Shown: one piece after another, positions 61,235-64,000 of the stretch
Numbering within the stretch: the stretch's first letter is position 1
How the letters are laid out: each line of letters opens with the position of its first letter
Assembly: GCF_029227915.1 (NCBI RefSeq)
Contig: NC_079880.1
Location: 8,893,501 to 8,957,500 of the forward strand
DNA: 64,000 bases
From: Hydractinia symbiolongicarpus
Taxonomy: Eukaryota > Cnidaria > Hydrozoa > Anthoathecata > Hydractiniidae
Direction of reading: 5' to 3'
The notes under the pieces: generated by a model
What the model saw: only the letters and a program-made list of their open reading frames with translations
Told to the model about the DNA's origin: nothing
The model's database searches: none
Made by a program: the position numbers and the translations under genes

Positions 61235-61720
61235 TTGACAAAAAATCAAAATTTTGATGTGACCATCATTTTCAGCATACTTTTTTATTAACTGTGTCAA
61301 TTTTTGTCGAAAATAAAGCAGTTTTAATTTTTGGATAAATTTTGGCCTGAAATGACATTTAGGTGACAAAAACCAAACTTTTGTACCATCATCATTTTCA
61401 GCATACTTTATTTGTTAACTGTGCCAGATTTAGCCGAAAATGAAGTGGTTTTAATTTTTAGACCAATTTTGGCCTAAAATAGCATTTAGGTGACAAAAAT
61501 CAAAATTTTGATGTCACCATTATGTTCAGCATACTTTTTTTGTTAACTTTGCCAATTTTTGTTGAAAATGAAGTAGTTTTAATTTTTGGATCAATTTTGG
61601 CCTAAAATGACATATAAGGTGGCAAAAATCAAAATTATTATGTCACCATTATGTTCAGCATACTTTTTTTGTTAACTGTGTCAAATTTTGTCGAAAACAA
61701 ATACCAATTTTGGCCTGAAG
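61235..61720. repeat. Tandem repeat, about 125-bp period, nearly four copies
   Basis: Units begin with GACAAAAATCAAAATTTTGATG followed by TTCAGCATACTTT, GTTAACTGTG and TTTTGGCCTAAAAT. They start at about 61240, 61364, 61490 and 61615, with moderate divergence between copies. It lies just beyond the 3' end of the MANSC gene. Confidence 0.8.
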
Positions 61721-62232
61721 CGTCAACAGTAGTTAAGGAGCTTGGGTACGAAGTTTACATCCGTGACGGACCAACGTGAAATCCCAGGGTCGATTTTTTC
61801 TCAAAAAATGCTCCGAAAGAAAAAACGACGGTTTTAAAGAATTTCCTACGCCTTCGGGCGCGGAAATTCAATAAAAACTAAATATCTGAAGTAACAAACA
61901 ACGTAATATTTTAAGTAAAAAACAACGGGTATACCTTCATAAAAATATTGGATATAACTTTCTGGAATATGATGGAAGTTGTTAAATACAATTATTATAT
62001 ACCCGTAAGCAAAAACAGCCATTGAATAAATAATCGTATTCCACCCGTATTATTCAATGCTTGTGACGTAACAATAGTTTTGACAAAACATTCGTAAACG
62101 CATGTTTTGATTTTATCCTTTCCGCCTCATTAATTTTTATCGTAATTAACTGTGATTGGTTGTTTCTTAGTGGTCCAAAACAAAATAAGTAATATTAATT
62201 ATAACAATCTCTTTTGGGTATATAATAAAACA

Positions 62233-62368
62233 TATATACAATAGCTAAACATAGGTTATTGGATTTATTAACCCTCGGTGATATTATATTCAACTCCGCT
62301 GCGCGTCGTAGAATATAAATCACCTCGGGTTAATAAATCTCAATAACCTATGTTTACCTATTGTATAT
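62233..62368. repeat. 136-bp palindromic element
   Basis: ATATACAATAGCTAAACATAG on the left is matched by TATGTTTACCTATTGTATAT on the right. Inner arms TTATTAACCCTCGGTGAT and ATCACCTCGGGTTAATAA pair around a GC-rich centre (CTCCGCTGCGCGTCG). It looks like a foldback MITE. Confidence 0.7.
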
Positions 62369-63208
62369 CTACTTATTAAGTATTAATAAGTATAAAAGTA
62401 TAAAAAACAGAAAACAAAAAAAACCTCGAAGAATTAAAAAAATGTTGAGAAATAATATTTTGGAAGTACTTGTTATATATTTTGTTTGATTGCGTTTAAA
62501 AATTTCATGCGTTAAATGAAGGATGAGGCGATTTTGAGGTGCGCCATTATGGATTTGTTTATCCGCGAACAATTTTATTCGAAGAACATAAAAATCATAT
62601 TGCAAAGTAAAATATATTTTATATCGAATTTTTACTGTACGCAGTTTTTTTTACAAACTATGAACTCATAAAAAGCCCATGCTATGTGAGAGAAATTTGC
62701 CAGGCAAGGCTTGTGTATACCTAATGTTTACATTCAGAAGATAATACCAGTCTGAATATTGCAATAAAATATTATAATTTTCTTTTTCTTGTATTCAAAT
62801 TTCAAAGCGATAAAAAGGAGGATGTCTTGTGAGAGGTTTTTAATTTAAAATATAGCTGACATAAAATATTCAAATATGTCACACTTGTTTAATGAAGAAG
62901 GTGGTTCTACGAATTACCTTTAATATAGTCGAAATAACACACGCACATAATCGATTATTCACCAATCGTGAAATATTGAATATTTGTATCTGTACACCTC
63001 TGTGAAGTGGTCCCTCTTCTTCAATTTATTTATAACTCTGATTTTGAAGAAAAGTTTAATATACAAAACTTCTTGTCTTTGTTTTTTTTTCAAAAGGTAT
63101 GCAACATTTTTCTTTTGTGTTTTTTTTGTGTCAAGGTGATGGCGTGTGATCAGGTGAGAAAAGTAGTATACCCACTAAAATCTGTTCAAAGATAAATTAG
63201 AATGTAGT
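62369..63208. other. AT-rich intergenic sequence
   Basis: No supported gene or clear repeat seen. Confidence 0.35.
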
Positions 63209-63382
63209 GTTGTCGAATGTAGTGCTGACTGCTAACCGGCTTGTGTGGCAGGCAAGCAGGTGGGAGCAGTGCGATGCGTAAATCTGGCGGTAATGTAACA
63301 TAGTTACAGTTGGAGGGGATGAAGAGTCAACTATTAGGATGGAATCCCTAAGGACGTTAAAACTTCCCGTTACTTACTTACT
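63209..63382 (+). mobile_element. SINE family 2, partial copy (body only)
   Basis: Contains GCTGACTGCTAACCGGCTTG, the GGATGGAATCCC motif and a TTACTTACTTAC end. The tRNA-like head is missing. Confidence 0.65.
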
Positions 63383-63418
63383 CTACCGTGTGTAATCTTC
63401 AGCAGATTGCTATTTTTG

Positions 63419-63627
63419 TAAGTAGGTAAGTTGACGGCAAGTGTTAACGTCTATGGGGATTCCATCCTCATAGTTTGTTATTATTTCGGTAACTATGTTA
63501 CATTACACGCTAGAGCTGCTTGCCTGCCACACAATCCAACTGGCGGTCAGTAAATGGACTGACACCACCATATTTAAAGTGCGCCGAAGTGGAGACTTGA
63601 ACTTGAAGCCTCCCTTTTAATTACATC
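63419..63627 (-). mobile_element. SINE family 2, inverted copy with head
   Basis: Opposite orientation to the copy at 63209-63382. The GGGGATTCCATCC motif and a partial tRNA-like B box (TTCAAGTCTCC on the minus strand) are visible. The two copies form an inverted pair with 36 bases between them. Confidence 0.6.
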
Positions 63628-64000
63628 ATCTCCTCCTTAAAATATTGCTGTTGTTGTTGTTGTTATTGTTGTTGTCGATGATGACGTTGTATGAACAGTT
63701 GTAATACTGTTCAACTGAGAACCGCTAAGATATCGCTTTCTAGCAGATAATTTTGTTTGTGCTTTTATAGGCGTTGTGGCAACATATTCGGAATTTGGAA
63801 CTACTTTGCACTACAATCTTTTTTTTAGGACACTAGTTTTATTCTTCTTCGTGTTTCTTTGCATTTTATTAATTTATTATTAAAATATTTTAACCTAAAT
63901 TTCCAACTCTTTAAGATGCCGCCGATAGTTTTAATATTTTCGGCAGAAACTCTTTTAAGGGAATTTCATATGCTTAATATACAATATCGATATACTACAT
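63628..64000. other. Window end, no gene
   Basis: A (GTT)n microsatellite lies near 63649-63676. Nothing else supported. Confidence 0.35.

Noticed and set aside
1-64000. CRISPR arrays, operons, bacterial-type elements
   Set aside because: The window is eukaryotic, with spliced genes and MITE/SINE repeats; no regularly spaced direct repeats of CRISPR type are seen.

Overview
This is AT-rich animal DNA: genes are split by GT-AG introns and surrounded by many short mobile elements. Gene content (KIAA0319-type MANSC modules, a FAM241-like protein, ABHD13, TIR, a death domain, serpins) and repeat style suggest a cnidarian, perhaps a hydrozoan. That placement is inference; no marker gene in the window settles it.

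Left half (1 to about 35158): a tandem segmental duplication of four units. Units start near 1 (probably further left), 11206, 15565 and 27774. Each carries an intronless secreted serpin on the + strand. Units 1, 3 and 4 also carry a minus-strand gene for a coiled-coil protein ending in a death domain. Units 1 and 3 carry an ABHD13-type alpha/beta hydrolase on the + strand. All four serpins are intact and nearly identical, but they differ at the reactive-centre loop (P1 is Lys, Lys, Lys, Leu). The passenger genes have decayed. Only unit 4 keeps the whole coiled-coil/death-domain gene (8 coding exons, 699 residues). Units 1 and 3 lack its first exon; unit 1 also lost half of the death domain, and unit 3 has a nonsense codon and a frameshift. 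Only unit 1 keeps an intact ABHD13; unit 3 has a one-base deletion beside the catalytic Asp. Unit 2 lost about 7.2 kb and keeps only the serpin and the last ABHD13 exon.

Middle (about 36.4 to 52.4 kb): sparse genes in a repeat-rich stretch. There is a small single-exon FAM241-like membrane protein (41160-41495, minus) and a TIR-domain protein with a C-terminal zinc-knuckle-like motif (43089-44429, minus). Around them lie a hairpin MITE family with 9-bp target duplications, a 640-bp element with long terminal inverted repeats, two other inverted-repeat elements, two tRNA-derived SINE families and a LINE fragment.

Right part (52453-61001, +): a 12-exon gene for a predicted 1048-residue type I membrane protein with a signal peptide, seven MANSC-like eight-cysteine modules, a Thr/Ala-rich linker, one membrane helix and a short basic/acidic tail. 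Most modules are flanked by phase-1 introns, as expected for exon duplication. Beyond 61.1 kb there is only a tandem repeat of about 125 bp, a 136-bp palindrome and inverted SINE copies.

Serpin, death-domain, TIR and multi-MANSC receptor genes lie side by side, so an innate-immunity or tissue-protease-control neighbourhood is possible; the sequence does not prove it. All exon structures were joined by eye from splice sites and phase, without transcript support.
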